Source: Amaurobius ferox
Taxonomy: Eukaryota; Arthropoda; Arachnida; Araneae; Amaurobiidae
Length of the DNA: 64,000 nucleotides
Assembly: GCA_951213105.1 (NCBI GenBank)
Contig: OX578145.1
Coordinates: forward strand, 13,398,707-13,462,706
Direction: 5' to 3'
Shown: in pieces, positions 46,459 through 58,690 of the stretch
Layout: every line of letters begins with the position of its first letter
How positions within the stretch are numbered: the stretch's first letter is position 1
Notes under the pieces: model-generated
Databases searched by the model: none
The model's input: the letters and a program-made list of their open reading frames with translations, nothing else
Told to the model about the DNA's origin: nothing
Position numbers and translations under genes: made by a program

Positions 46459-46819
46459 CAACCTAAAACGAAATTGATTCTAAACGAGCAGAATTTTTTT
46501 ACAGAAGTTCCAAATGGTTTTTATTCCGAAATCATCTTTCAATAAAAAAGTTACAAGCTTCTAAAACATTCGTTGGAAGAGCGTAAAAGCAGCAAGTGAT
46601 TTTGATAGGAGCAGACGATAAAAGCCGAGTTGCCACATTAAAATTGTTTAAAAATTATTACGACCACGGAGTCAATTTTTGTGGATAATTAATTAAATTG
46701 TGTGATAGGAGAAATAGTGGACCGAGGTTTATATACTTGTGACAAAATCATGGAGTAAAATGAAGGATATAAAATTGCTATAGATGAAACATGGCATAAT
46801 GCTTTAAGAATTATATCGA

Positions 46820-48280
46820 TGTATAGTTAGTGTTAGAAAACCGTCCATTGTTTTCATTTGACAAAAGAGGAATGCGTAATATTTAGAATATGTATTTTTG
46901 ATTATTTTAATGCGATAACATTTATACTTCGGATTTCTCTGGTGGAAAAACTGAGCGTCACAAAAACTGTAAACTCTTTGGATGCTTTTACCCCCGAACC
47001 TGATAGAAATGAACGTAAATTACGTTTCTTGTTTTGTAAAAATGCGATCCACATTATGAATATATTAAAACAATTTCAATATTTTAATATATTGAACATT
47101 TGTTTCGAAGAACTTTTAAAAAGTAGTTCTTCGAGCGAGTGTTTTATTCATTTTTTTAACTTCCACTTGAAATATATAGTGAAATATAAAATATAGGTAT
47201 AAACAGTAAGCAACAAAAACGTGTACTAGAAAAGTTAGCACAAAAATCTATTCTTGTTATTAAAAAAAGCTCTCACAACTTTCGAGTAATCGCCTTGTCA
47301 AGTCGAAGAAGACTGCAAATGTTCAAATTTTCAAGTTTGTACTGCTTATATCTCAAAAACTAAAAGGGATAGCTTTAAACAATAAGCAGGAATTTGTAGC
47401 TCTTTAAAAGCCCTTCTAGTTTATATAATTGGATTTTGGATCAAGTCCTATTTTTTTGAAAAAAATAAACAAAGTTCTCATATCCTGAAAACTGAAAGTG
47501 ATAGTTATGAAAAATAAGCAAAAATACAGACATGTTAAAAAATCCTACAAGTGTATATAATTGGAATTTGGATCAAGCTTTTGGTTTTCGAAGTATAGTC
47601 GTAATAATTTCAATATTTCAGCGTTAGAAATTGGATTTTGCAGTGGTTGGGTTCTGTTTTAAAAAAATAAGTTGAATGAACTTGGTGATTCTACAGATGT
47701 TTAATGATTGGTGAGGTTTGAACAGAATCAGTGAAAATATTCAAGGACGTATATATATTCCGCCAGTCAAATTTATAGATTGTCTTGAACGTGATATCTC
47801 GTCAGATATATTGTATAACTTTGATTTATATACCGCAAAGCAAGTTAGTTAAGCAATTGGAGATATAGAGTTAAACTCTGTGGTTGGAGGTTCAGGATGA
47901 AATCGGGGCGAAAACTGAATGTACTATAAACAGTAACTGGCTATAAGCAGCGAGTGATTTATAGTGTCTTGAAAGCTTGTAAAAGAAACAACTGTGTCTG
48001 AAAAATCGAATCAACTTATTGAACTTTACTGGACCTTTATTTTTACAAAATTTTATCCCCGCAAAATCATTTTGGCTCCATCGGACTAAAGCCACCGCCG
48101 ATTTACTGAATTAAGGTTCCCTACTTATGGGTATAATTAATCAGTATTTTTTATAGTTGTGGAAAAGGGTACAGAATATATGGATATAAAAAAATTAATA
48201 AAAAAATGAATTAAAATAATTCTGAATACGTAGGAATACTGTTTATTGTTTCAGTTCTAATTTACATTGTGCTGGTAATT
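46820..48280 (+). repeat. Unclassified long repeat, copy 2
   Basis: Parallel to 24900-26400. Contains several copies of ATATCTCAAAAACTAAAAG, CTCCATCGGACTAAAGCCAC (48073) and GAATACGTAGGAATACTGTT. A 112-codon frame at 46858-47196 is AT-rich and falls inside the repeat. No domain was recognised, so I do not call it a gene. Confidence 0.45.
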
Positions 48281-48301
48281 TAGTTCAACAAATTATAGGT
48301 T

Positions 48302-49345
48302 AAATAAATATTTTAGGTCTTTTGCCATAGAAATGTATACAATGCAGTGTATGCGTAACTTTCTGTGTGTGCCCGTGAGTCTGTGAAAAAGACATCTCAC
48401 GAACAAATGGAGGTTTTCGAATGAAATTTTGTATAAATATTACAATAGGTGAATATTGAAACCGTATTGATTTTCCAAGCAATCGAGTACGGAAGATCTC
48501 CAAATTTTCGAATGAAATTTTGAAAAAGTATTAAAAAGTCAAAAACTTCAATAATGTTATGTAAATGATTATTTCTTATGTCATATTTCATTAGAAAACG
48601 AAAAACACATACTTTAGAACACTAGCATAAAATGTTCTCCAGATATGGTGCATTTTACAAGTGCATTCTTTAGATATGGAAAAATATAGTTCCAGTGAAT
48701 AATGTTTAAAATACCCCCGAATTCTCGAAAAAAATTCTGAAAAAAAAATCCTTAAAAATTCAAAACCTTCAATAATGTTACGCAAATAATGATTTCTTAA
48801 GCAATTTTTTATTAGAAATCGACTTATACTTTAGAACTCTAGCATAACCCGTTGAGATATGGTACATTTTTCAAATAATTTTTATAAAAGCAATCATACA
48901 AAAAGCTACAACTATTGTGAAATATGGACACTTTCCATACGCAATATTATGTAATAAATGTATTAACAACGTTATTGGCGATATTTTGTCCCAGATTGAA
49001 GAATCATCAAAATTGCAAAAATTGTGCTAAATTAATAGAAATGACACCAACTTGATGAATTAATTACTAACATGTCTTAATATATGGGCTCCATGGCTTA
49101 TTGCGGATGCTATCCATATTGATAATTGTCAATTTAGAGTTGAGCTAAATAATAAGTTAATTGGGGTGTTGGAAATAGTTTTACATGTTGTCATCCAGAA
49201 AATCGCCAAATGTAGAATTCAACATTAAAAATATTATATTGTAAATCTTATCCATCATTTTTCACTGTGAAAGAAGTAAATTCATTGCATTATAAAGGGA
49301 AAGTCATGTGCTGCCACATCAGATGTTTTTACGTCTAATTATACG
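48302..49345 (+). mobile_element. HINE-like family 1B, plus-strand copy
   Basis: CTCACGAACAAATGGAGG and ATTGAAACCGTATTGATTTT early, GATATGGTGCATTTTACAAG in the middle, and the complete 3' end TTATAAAGGGAAAGTCATGT GCTGCCACATCAGATG at 49297-49332. The 5' hairpin is decayed (ATGTATACAATGCAGTGT). The three small minus frames within it are shadows of the repeat. Confidence 0.55.
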
Positions 49346-49360
49346 TAAGAATATGCTAGT

Positions 49361-50340
49361 TTTTAACACTTTACAACATAGTATATATGACTATGTTCAT
49401 TCTGTCTGTCTGTCCGTGCGCATGATAACTGTGTAAAAATAACTTTTATCAAAATGAAATATTCGTATGTTGTTGAGACGGTCTGTGGGACATATGGGAA
49501 TGTAAATGAATAATATCACCCAATTAGTTTTGGATTGAACCCGGGATGAAAAGTGAAATACATTGAACCCTATAGGACCTAATTTTTCAAACATTTTTTT
49601 AAGGGAAGTTAAAATTCACAAATTGCTTCGAAAATTTTAGAAAATATTTAAATTATCCTATAAAATATATAAAAATAAGGTGCGCAAAATATGTTTGGTA
49701 ATTTTTAAAATAAAAATTAAAATAATAATGACACCCATATAATATGAAGAATTCGCGTGATCCACTACAAAATAAAATATGGCATTCATATTTTTTTTCC
49801 CTGAGTAAAAATCGTGATTTTTAAGTTTATTCAAATTTATATTGAGTGTTGCATCCGTCCTAAAAACACTTTGTGTTTGTGTATTTTTTGTGCATCTATA
49901 TTCTGCCCCGACACAATTACAATGTTTTTCAGTTTAAATGACCATCAAACTTTGATTATTTCTACAACGAATACTAATTACACAATGTAAACAATTGATA
50001 ACAAGATAAGTTGTACAAGAATGGCTTAGTTTTTTCCACGCAGAATTATTTCGCTCTGGAGTCTAGAATAAAAGTGTATGAATGAAATATTCACAGCGTT
50101 TACATAGAGAGCGAGACGATTTATATTTCGATGACATCATTTGAATAAAGTTTATTTATTTCGATAAAATTTGAAGTTTTCCAGTAAAATAAATTATTGC
50201 AGTTCTGTGATAATTAAAAAAATATCACCGCTGAATGTATTGCATTTTAGAGATGTTTAAATAAAATTGCATTGAAGTTGGAAAGTGTTTCATAATCAAT
50301 GCTTTATGCATGATTGATTTTTCTTGTTTAAATATGTGTG
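49361..50340 (+). mobile_element. HINE-like family 2, short variant
   Basis: Begins TTTTAACACTTTACAACATA, then TCTGTCTGTCTGTCC, CACCCAATTAGTTTTGGATT GAACCCGGG, a body ending TTGGAAAGTGTTTCATAATC AATGCTTTATGCATGATTG. About 300 bp shorter than the copies at 57363 and 60911 through internal deletion. Confidence 0.6.
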
Positions 50341-50589
50341 TAAATTATTTATAAATCGTTGTTCATTCTTTTCTAATTTCGGCTTTGAATTTGGTAAAAA
50401 TGATTTTTTTATTGTAGAAATATTTCTTTCATGTCTATTGAAACATACAATTATAAGTTAGGGTATCTACTTTACATCCATGATAAAAATATAGTCATAT
50501 TACAAAATGAGATATGTATTGATTTTTCTCCTATTTGATATTAAATCTGATTAAATGTCCAATTTAATGATTTTAGAAGACATCTTAAA

Positions 50590-50790
50590 TTTTTTAAAAT
50601 ATATTGTTTAAATGCTAAATATCGTCCCATTTTTTAGAGTAAAATAAATGTATTGATTCTCATCCGCGTTCGAATGAATAAGGTAAGCGGAGTAAAGTCT
50701 ATTAATAAAATCACTTCGGGATATTTTTTTCGATTCAAGCAAAATTTTTTGAAAGGTGATGAATGGTGCTAGAACGTGCATCGACGTGTG
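50590..50790 (+). repeat. Duplicated segment, copy 2 (see 42680-42980)
   Basis: GGTAAGCGGAGTAAAGTCTA then TTAATAAAATCACTTCGGG, GAAAGGTGATGAATGG and AGAACGTGCAT align with the earlier copy. Confidence 0.5.
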
Positions 50791-51482
50791 TTGAATTGAA
50801 ATAATGAGTTTTTATTCTTTGCTGTACACTGTCTTTTTTTACCAGATTTTACTCTTAATGTTATGTCATATTTTTTCTTTTCAAATAGTATTCTAGTCAT
50901 AAAAATTGGATGTGCCTTACACATGATTTTTTTGTTATAAAAGGACACATTTTGATTTTTTGGATAAACGACAATAAAATTCTTATATCAGAAGATCACG
51001 ACTTTTCTTGCTTTAAATATAATTACTTTATTAAGTTATTTTAAAAATATATGTACTATTTTCAGCTAATAATTTAGTTATATTTATTTGGATATTGGGT
51101 ACTAAGTCTTGTAAGATAATTGATTTTCGTCCGTGTCCAGTGAATGATAGAATGACTACTCTTAGCAACAAGGTGTGATTCTCCAAAGCAACATTTGGGA
51201 TGTTAAGAAAAAGGGACCGTGAAGGAATATTTTTTAATTCAGTTTTCGTTTTCGCATGCACGTCTCATTAAATACCTGACAAAATAAACAAACAGAGGAT
51301 TGGATGTTTAGACTACTTTTACTTCTAGACTACATCCACGTTTAAAACAATTCTCATTTGTCTCAAAGATCTTAAGAAAAATCCCTGAGTACAAACGAAA
51401 AATATTTCCATTCCATTTTAAGGGGGGGGGGGTGAGGATGGGTAATCATAATAAAAGCAAAATTTACAGAAAGATAGTTAAA
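50791..51482. other. No supported gene
   Basis: AT-rich; a poly-G run at 51423-51431 is the only notable feature. Confidence 0.35.
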
Positions 51483-51816
51483 TATCTGATGTGGGCAGTA
51501 CATGACTTTCCTTATATAATGCAATGAATTTACTACTTTTACAGTAAAAAAAATATATATTTTTATAGTAGTTATTTATATTCTTTCCAAGATACTGAAA
51601 TTTCGTCAATGAGTCGTCATTTTCTATGTCATCATCATCAATGAGTCGTCATTGATTTAGCGCCATTTTTATCCATTTAGCGAGTTTTTCGTTAATTTAG
51701 CAACATTCAAAAATGTCGCCAAGTTGGCGACATTCCACCAAATTCGTCGCCAAAATCTCGCCAAGCGTTATGGATGAAGAACTAAGTTATTCTTACAGCA
51801 GATAAATAATTATTAG
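51483..51816 (-). mobile_element. HINE-like family 1B, 3' fragment
   Basis: Begins ATCTGATGTGGGCAGTACAT adjoining GACTTTCC; CAAGTTGGCGACATTCCACC matches the other copies. It carries a small local duplication (ATGAGTCGTCATT at 51610 and 51640). It ends abruptly where a perfect palindrome starts. Confidence 0.6.
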
Positions 51817-51844
51817 CATTGCACCTGCTGCAGCAGGTGCAATG
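51817..51844. repeat. 28-bp perfect palindrome
   Basis: Each arm is CATTGCACCTGCTG, with no spacer and no mismatch, containing E-box CACCTG/CAGGTG. It sits at the junction between a HINE-like fragment and a GC-richer stretch (51845-51985). Confidence 0.9.
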
Positions 51845-51984
51845 TTTCTGTCAGAGATTTCCATGGACGCCAATGCCTACAAAGGGAGATCGAACTGTTT
51901 AGGATAGGGTATGTCAAATACCTGTCTTTTTGGGAGGTTCTTCGTTTGATATGGACGCTGTCCCCCCCGTAAGCAGAAGGTTGA

Positions 51985-52145
51985 ATGCATTTTTTTTTAA
52001 ACGGAATTTTCAAAGGTTTTACATTTTTAAAATGCTCCATGCGTCTTAATTTTTGTCTGAGATGCATGCAATTTGGCAAGAAGATAGCTCTCACACTTTT
52101 TAATGAAACTGGGTATGCATTTTATAATTGAATTGTATTAAGGTA
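51985..52145. repeat. Short dispersed repeat, second copy
   Basis: TTTTAAAATGCTCCATGCGT CTTAATTTTTGTC matches 43500-43540, and ATGCAATTTGGCAAGAAGAT follows. No ends defined. Confidence 0.4.
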
Positions 52146-52559
52146 ATTAAAAGTGAATAAGTACCTAATTAAATGATGAAAATTAAGTTTTAATGCAGAA
52201 AAGTATTTTCAAAAAATGAACTTTCTAAGGGATTTAAAAATGAATACTCAAATTTGTTTATAATGTGTTTTTGAGTGATCATAATGTAAAATTAATTAAA
52301 AATGTGAGCAAATGGCACGCAAAGATCATTTTCAAATGCTCTGTAAAAAAAATTAAATTAAAAAAATTAAAAATTACAACAAAAATGCAAAAAAAAATTA
52401 ATGGTATTGTATATAGTAATGTTAAGAGGAATATTTATACAAATTGTCACGCTTCTAAATCAATAAATAAATAAAAAAAATTTCAACGTCCACCGTCCCC
52501 TTAATAAATGACTTTTCTTCTAACGACGTTATGTCCGTAATTTTATTTAGTTGAATTCA

Positions 52560-52795
52560 GACGTGATACCAATTTTTGATTATGGTTCAAGAGATATTTT
52601 AGTTTTTCCCATTTCTGCCTCATCGCATACGTTTAGTCACCAAATGAAAACGAAAATTAAAATAAAACTGAAAATTCAATATTATTTTAAAAATATTTAT
52701 CTGTTATTTTGTGCTATTAAACTCAAATTAAAGAAAGACGAATTTGAGTCTGTAGCTAAAGTCATGTGCTATCCACATCAGATTTTTTTGTATCA
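52560..52795 (+). mobile_element. HINE-like family 1A, 3' fragment
   Basis: TTTGTGCTATTAAACTCAAA, then GAGTCTGTAGCTAAAGTCATG and the hairpin ATGTGCTATCCACAT with CAGATTTTTTT. A 126-codon frame at 52551-52931 reads through this fragment and is not supported. Confidence 0.55.
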
Positions 52796-52979
52796 AGATT
52801 TTTATTCCGTATTATATTTCAAAAAGTATGTACTTAGTTATTTAATGCAAACTTTTCGGGACATTAACTTCGTGACACCTCTAAATAATGTTCATCTCCA
52901 ATCAGCAGTCGGGAAAAAGCTGTCAAATTGATGACCGTTCAGAGTTTTTATCGTAAAATTTCAGGGAATTTTACTTTGT

Positions 52980-53912
52980 CACAGCAAGTCTATATAAATG
53001 AAATTGAAAATCTGTCTGTCTGTATATTTGTTTGTCTTGTCATTACGGGAGAACGGCTAAACCGAAATTGATAAAATTTTTTGGGTAGACTTTGAATAGC
53101 CCCACTTAAAATTTTGTCCATGTTTCAAGTTTCTATGACCAGGGGTTATCTAGATATTAATTAAAAACGCACAGTTATCTTCCATAGACATAGTATTATG
53201 CAGACGATATTTTTTACCGTAAATTTATTCGAGTTTAAAGATTACTTTGGAACTATTGATATTTTCAACTTATTGTGTAATCTGTTTTATTTGGGCGAAA
53301 ACAATTGAAACTCATTTATTGCAGTACGGGTAATCTTCTATTAGTACACCTGAACATTTTCTAAAATATAAGTAGCACGGTTGTACCTTCCCTTACAATT
53401 TTAGAGCTTTCATTTTGACATATTTTGGAATCCATTACGGCTTCCGAGTTTAAAGATAATTGATATTTTCATTTCATCACATCAATTGTTGTATTTTGGC
53501 AAGGATTTTTGAAATTCATATATTATAGTACGGGTAATTTTTTATTAATGCACGGGTATATCTTCTAATATTCGGGAATATAAGTAGTACGGGTATATCT
53601 TCCGATATAACTGCAGCACTTTTATTTCGACATATATTGATTTAATGATTTAATTTTATAGTTTTTGTAAATTTGTTTACAAGCGGAACTAGGATATTTT
53701 ATTCGTCAGATCTTCCTAGAAATATTATTTTGTATAGTAAGAACAGAGATTCTTAAATTTCGTTTTAGGAGCATTGATTTAAATATTTTAATAGAATCCT
53801 TTGAATAACAATTCCATTTAGAACATTATAGGACTTTGCACAGGATTGTGAATTTTAAGTTTTTTTATATTATGTACTCTGTGCGAAGAACGGGTATGCT
53901 GCTAGTCGTTTA
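52980..53912 (-). mobile_element. Repeat with ACTAGC..ATACCCG terminus and GTCT start
   Basis: The left edge is TCTATATAAATGAAATTGAA AATCTGTCTGTCTG and the phrase GAGAACGGCTAAACCGAAAT TGATAAAATTT. The right edge, inverted, reads ACTAGCAGCATACCCGTTCT TCGCAC. This pair of ends is that of a widespread invertebrate repeat I cannot name with certainty. Internal ATTTATTGCAGTACGGGTAA repeats occur. Confidence 0.5.
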
Positions 53913-53955
53913 TATAACTGATAGAAATATTTTTCCTAGTGACTTGCTTTATTTT

Positions 53956-54690
53956 TACTTTCCCTGCAATACATGGTAATGTATAGGGAAAGTATTGGAA
54001 TCATGTCTCGAGTTTTCGACGGATCTACACGTTTTGGAACCTCTATAATACGAAAATGCAATTTTTAGCGTGAAGCCTGTGAGTGTGTGTATGTATCCAC
54101 TCTAACTCAAAACCTAATGGATCGAATTTCATAAAATTTGGTAGGTAAGTCACTTGGGTGTGATCCTAGTGCTGATTAGTCTGTACAATTCGAAAAAAAA
54201 CAGCCTTTTTTGCAAAAATACCATATATCCACTCTATCTGAAATACTAATTGATCAAATTTCTCAAAATTTGGTAGATAAGTTACTTTTGGGATACTCTG
54301 GTGCTGATTGGATTTTGGTACGATTCGGAAAATAACAACCTGTCTTTTTTACGAAATGGCTAGTAGAAATCCACAAAATCTAAGAAAAAAACACTACGTA
54401 TGTTCAAATGTATCCATTAAATGCTTGTTTTATACATAATTTTTGACGAGGGCACGAATAAGAACAACTCTATTACTCTAGGAATAACTGCTCTCGAGAT
54501 ATTTGAGTTTTTTGCATTTTTGTTATGCCGCCTTTGCCCAATTTCCAAATAAAAATAGAAATTGAATAAAAAGGCAAATTTAGTCCTATTTTGTGCAATT
54601 AAATTCCATTTAATAATTTCTAAAGAAATAAAGAAAAAATGAATTTAAGTCTACAGGGAAAGTCATGTGCTGCGCACATCAGATTTTTTC
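53956..54690 (+). mobile_element. HINE-like family 1A, complete copy
   Basis: Hairpin 53956-53994 (TACTTTCCCTGCAATACATG and AGGGAAAGTA). A short GT tract at 54080, module GGATCGAATTTCATAAAATT, and 3' end GGAAAGTCATGTGC TGC GCACAT CAGATTTTTT, with a 6-bp hairpin at 54665-54679. Length 735 bp. Confidence 0.7.
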
Positions 54691-55344
54691 TTTTTGAATC
54701 CATTTATTATCACTTTAGGCTTTTACCTTCCACAGAGTATCATACGAATTAATAGATAACGAATTCTTTCCAACCGCTGATGAATGCTGTTAAGATGAAC
54801 GCTGCGAAAAGAAATTGTGTCTTTGATTAATTTGTACCCAAAGATATGCTTAAAAGGGTAAAATATGGCTTGGAAGAATGCTAAATATTTCATAAAGAGA
54901 TTAATGATCATACATGATGTGTATGATAAATGAGCAGGCTTTATTTTAGGGGGACAACGAGTGTGTATAGAATTGCAAGAAATTTTGTTTAATGGTATTA
55001 ATTATTCTGCCATATTTAGAAACATTTAGATGTAAATAAATTATTTAAAGTATTATTGTGGAACTAATTTTATTTTACAACAGTTTCAAATATTTTATAT
55101 TTAGAATGCGTTAACTGAAGAATCTCATGGACAAATTTGTAGACAAACTTCAATTCGATGAAGTTAATTGGTAAAAATACCCATTAGAGCCATTTAATCA
55201 AAGATTGGTAAGAAACTACTTGTAGTCGATAGTTGAACTTTGAATTAATTCATCTGTATAATTATTCTGTCTTTTGCCTAACCGTTTAAAACATGTTATC
55301 TTGGATCAGCGGTTCTCAACTAGTGGTAAAACTCAACCAGTATA

Positions 55345-56096
55345 AAAAAATCTGATGTTGGCAGCATATGAGTTTCCCTGCAGACTTATATTCACGTTCT
55401 CTTTATTTTAATTAAATTTAATTCATTTTTAATTCAATTTTTGTTCTAATTTGATAACTGGACTTATTTTCAAAGGTGGTGTAGAGAAATTACGAAAAAA
55501 CTAAAATATCTCGAAAGCGGCTTGCCCTAGTGTAATAGGGTTGATCTTATTCTTTTCTTCGTAAAAAAATACGTATTAAACAAGCATTTAATGGATATAA
55601 TACGTAGTTCTTTATTTTAGATTTTGGCGATTTTTGAGGCCCATTTTACAAAAAAAAGCAGATTATTTTTTTCCGAATCCTACCAAAATCTAATCAGCAC
55701 CAGGGTGACCCACAAGTGACTTATCTACCGAATTTTATGAAATTCAGTCCATTAGTTTTTCAGCTAGAGTAGATAAAAGCTTTTGCGGACCATTTTGCAA
55801 AAATAAAGGCGGATTATTTTATCTCGAATCGTACCCAAAACTAATCAGCACCAGATTCGCTCACAAGTGACTTACTTACCAAATTTTGTGAAATTCGGCC
55901 CATTAGTTTTCTAGTTAGAGTGGATACAAAATCTGCACAGACAGACAGACACACTGACAGACATGTCGCGCTAAAAATAGTTTTTTCGTATTCTAGAGGT
56001 CTCGAAACGTGTAGATCCGTCGAAAACTCGAGTTGCGATTTTCGTCATGATTCCAATACTTTCCCTATACATTGCCATGTATTGCAGGGAAAGTAA
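55345..56096 (-). mobile_element. HINE-like family 1A, complete inverted copy
   Basis: Reverse orientation of the previous copy: ATCTGATGTTGGCAGCATAT at the left, ACAGACAGACAGACACACTG at 55938, and ACTTTCCCTATACATTGCCA TGTATTGCAGGGAAAGTA at the right. The body carries two tandem versions of CCAAATTTTGTGAAATTCGG CCCATTAGTTTT (55700-55760 and 55870-55920). Confidence 0.7.
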
Positions 56097-56400
56097 AATT
56101 TACCATATTATGAACAAAAAGGGCAGCTATGAGACAGAACTTTAATGGATGCTTCTAATAACAAATCTTTAGTCAATTTCTGGATTGAAAAAAACAAAAA
56201 AAATGTTGCTCTGGTGAGTCTTGGCCATTCCGTTGTGTTGTTTTGCAGGAGAAAGCTATGTTTTGCTTTCAAAACAGGTTGACATATTTTCTACTTTCTT
56301 ATATGCTGTTATGTTCAAAACTGTCTAAACCATTTTGCTTTTCAAATGCTTATTCTTGCTTAAGTTGTGTTTCTTATGTCTGATTTAATTTACCATATGA
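56097..56400. other. No supported gene
   Basis: AT-rich spacer. Confidence 0.35.
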
Positions 56401-56830
56401 GTTTGTATAGGTGTCGATGCCTCAGTCGGGGATCGAACCCCGGATATTCGAATTGGCTGCTGGGACAAGATTCTAAGTTCTTCTCGTCGAAGTGGACCTC
56501 ATAACCCCCTCCCTCTGAAGTAAGAGCAGCCTGCAACTGCTGTTCTGAAAGGATACTTTTGTATTCTCTGTTTTGCTTCCCCATCCTGTATTGCATCCTG
56601 TGTGAGATGTTGAATCTGGCTCCATAATTAACAGAAGCCATTAAAATTCGCAACTGTATCTTTTTCTGATCTCCATCAGCATTGAAATCTCCATGGTTAT
56701 TTCGTTCGGGCGCAATTGCGAAGGTCACACTGTCCTTGCCCAAGATTGGATCGCGAATCTTTGAACTGGTTGGTCACCGCTGCTTTTACCGTTGAGCAAA
56801 TGGAACAAGATTCGAAGTTCTACCCGCCGA
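56401..56830 (-). mobile_element. Two tRNA-like (SINE-type) segments with a repeated module
   Basis: On the minus strand 56460-56405 contains CGGGGTTCGATCCCCG, a textbook T-arm/B box, preceded by TTCGAATATC. The phrase AAGATTCTAAGTTCTTCTCG at 56468 recurs as AAGATTCGAAGTTCTACCCG at 56808, each after a tRNA-like stretch (second: CTCAACGGTAAAAGCAGCGG on the minus strand). A 117-codon minus frame covers the region. It may be a decayed SINE family distinct from the main one; I do not call it a gene. Confidence 0.4.
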
Positions 56831-57059
56831 AATGGACCCTGAAAGGTATTCGGTTATTTTCAATCACAATAAAAGTTGTTTCATTCAACCATGTAGTTAT
56901 TGTGAAGCAGCTGTTTCAGAGTGTCACTCAAGCATTTTAATTCATATTTAGTTTTTTTTTTATATTAAAATTTTGAGTAGAATTTTGTAATTGTTTTGCA
57001 ACTCAAAAGTAAAATACACTTTGTGCAATGGATAAGAAACTATACACTTTGTGAAAAGT

Positions 57060-57350
57060 ATAGGACAACGTATATAAGCACACATAACACATTAATGCAT
57101 CATGCAGCTGTTTCGAAGATACGCTGGTTTCCTTTCGTCAGTGCAAGATAATCAGATATTGGGTTCAGGTCTAATACAGGTTTTGGTATATAATCCCCTC
57201 TGTGTGTCATATTTGCGCACATTCCTATTTTAGACTTCGGGTTTATTGGATCCCTTGCACTGACGAAGGGGATCCAGAATATCTTTGAAACAGCTACATG
57301 CTGCATTATTGTGTTATTTGTGCTTATATACGTTGCTCAAGTTCCTTATT
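57060..57350. mobile_element. Penelope-like 3' ends arranged as an inverted pair
   Basis: 57063-57150 (CAACGTATATAAGCACACAT, CATGCAGCTGTTTCGAAGAT) is the reverse complement of 57258-57345 (ATCTTTGAAACAGCTACATG, TGCTTATATACGTTGC). Both match the 3' region of the Penelope-like fragment at 22810-22900, and 57190-57250 matches its inner part. Confidence 0.6.
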
Positions 57351-57362
57351 GTTGTACAAATT

Positions 57363-58612
57363 ACAAGAAAGATCAATCATGCTTAAAGCATTGATTATGA
57401 AACACTTTCCAACTTCAATGCAATTTTATTTAAAAAAGTCGAAAATGCAATACATTCCTCGGTAATATTTTAAAACTTATCACAATACTACATTAATTTA
57501 TTATATTTGAAAACTTAAATCTTCATTGAAAAAAATTGAACTTCATTCAAATGATGGCATTGAAATATAAAGTGCCTGGTTTAAATATCTCTAAAATGCG
57601 ATACATTCCACGGTAATATTTTTAAAAATATCATAATACTACGATAATTTATTATATTTGAAAACTTCATCGAAAACAACTGAGATTCATTCAAATGACG
57701 TCATAGAAAAAATAACACGCCTAGATCTCTCTATAAAAACAGCATTTCATTCATAAATAATTTCCCATTCATGTCATTCATCACAATACTATAATAATTT
57801 ATTTTATTTAAAAATTAAGACCATGGAGCTACAAGCAATTAAACTCATCGAAACTCATTGAAGTATTAAAACTTCATCGAAAAAATCGTCCTTCTCTTTA
57901 TAAAATCAATTAAAATTTCATTCATATCAGCCATGCAGACTCCATGGACAAAATTATTTTGTGTTAAAGAAATACAGCAATTCTAATACAACTCATTCTA
58001 CATATTTTACTGTTTACATTTTACATAGGTGAAAAATAGGCTTCGTTGTAGAAATAATCAAATTTGGATGAGCATTTAAACTCAAATATATTGTCATTGC
58101 GTTGTTTCAGTATGTAAATGCACAGAATTTAAGCAAAAATAAAGTAGTTTTGGACGGATACAACACTCAATATGAATTAAAAAGAACTTAAAAAAAATCA
58201 CGATTTTGAAACAAGATGGATGCCATATATCATTTTGAAGTGGGTCATGTGATCGTTTCATATCATGGTCACGTGATCGTTTCACATAAGAGGTGTAATT
58301 ATTATTTTAATTTTTATTTAAAAAACTACTGAATATATTTCGCTGAATTTTTTTTTATATATTTTATGGAACAATTTGAATATTACCTAAAATTTTCGAA
58401 GCAATTTGTGAATTTTAAATCCGCTTAAAAAATGTTTGAAAAATTAGGTCCCATAGGGCTCAATGTATTTCATTTTTTCGACCCGGGTTCAATCCAAAAC
58501 TAATTGGATGATATTATTCATTTATATTCCCATAGGTTCTACAGACCGTCTGAACAACATACTGAAATTTCATTTTGATTAAGTCATTTTTACGGCAGTT
58601 ATCGTGCTAACG

Positions 58613-58646
<34 letters not shown>

Positions 58647-58690
58647 ATGAACAAAGTCATAAACACTTTTCAACTTTGTTGTAAAGTGTT
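57363..58690 (-). mobile_element. HINE-like family 2, long inverted copy
   Basis: Left edge AAGATCAATCATGCTTAAAG CATTGATTATGAAACACTTTCC (3' hairpin); right edge (GACA)n at 58612-58645 and AACACTTTTCAACTTTGTTG TAAAGTGTT (5' hairpin). CCCGGGTTCAATCCAAAACT AATTGG is shared with 60911-62165. Internal motif CGAAACTCATTGA and TGACGTCAT at 57698. Length 1.33 kb, no coding capacity. Confidence 0.7.

Noticed and set aside
52551..52931. 126-codon frame
   Set aside because: Half of it is a recognisable family 1A element fragment including its 3' hairpin.
56405..56460. Genuine tRNA gene
   Set aside because: T-arm is excellent but no matching acceptor stem, D-arm or anticodon stem can be folded around it.
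56390..56743. 117-codon minus frame
   Set aside because: Its end reads a tRNA-like T-arm (GFDPRL from CGGGGTTCGATCCCCG-type sequence), typical of translated SINE.
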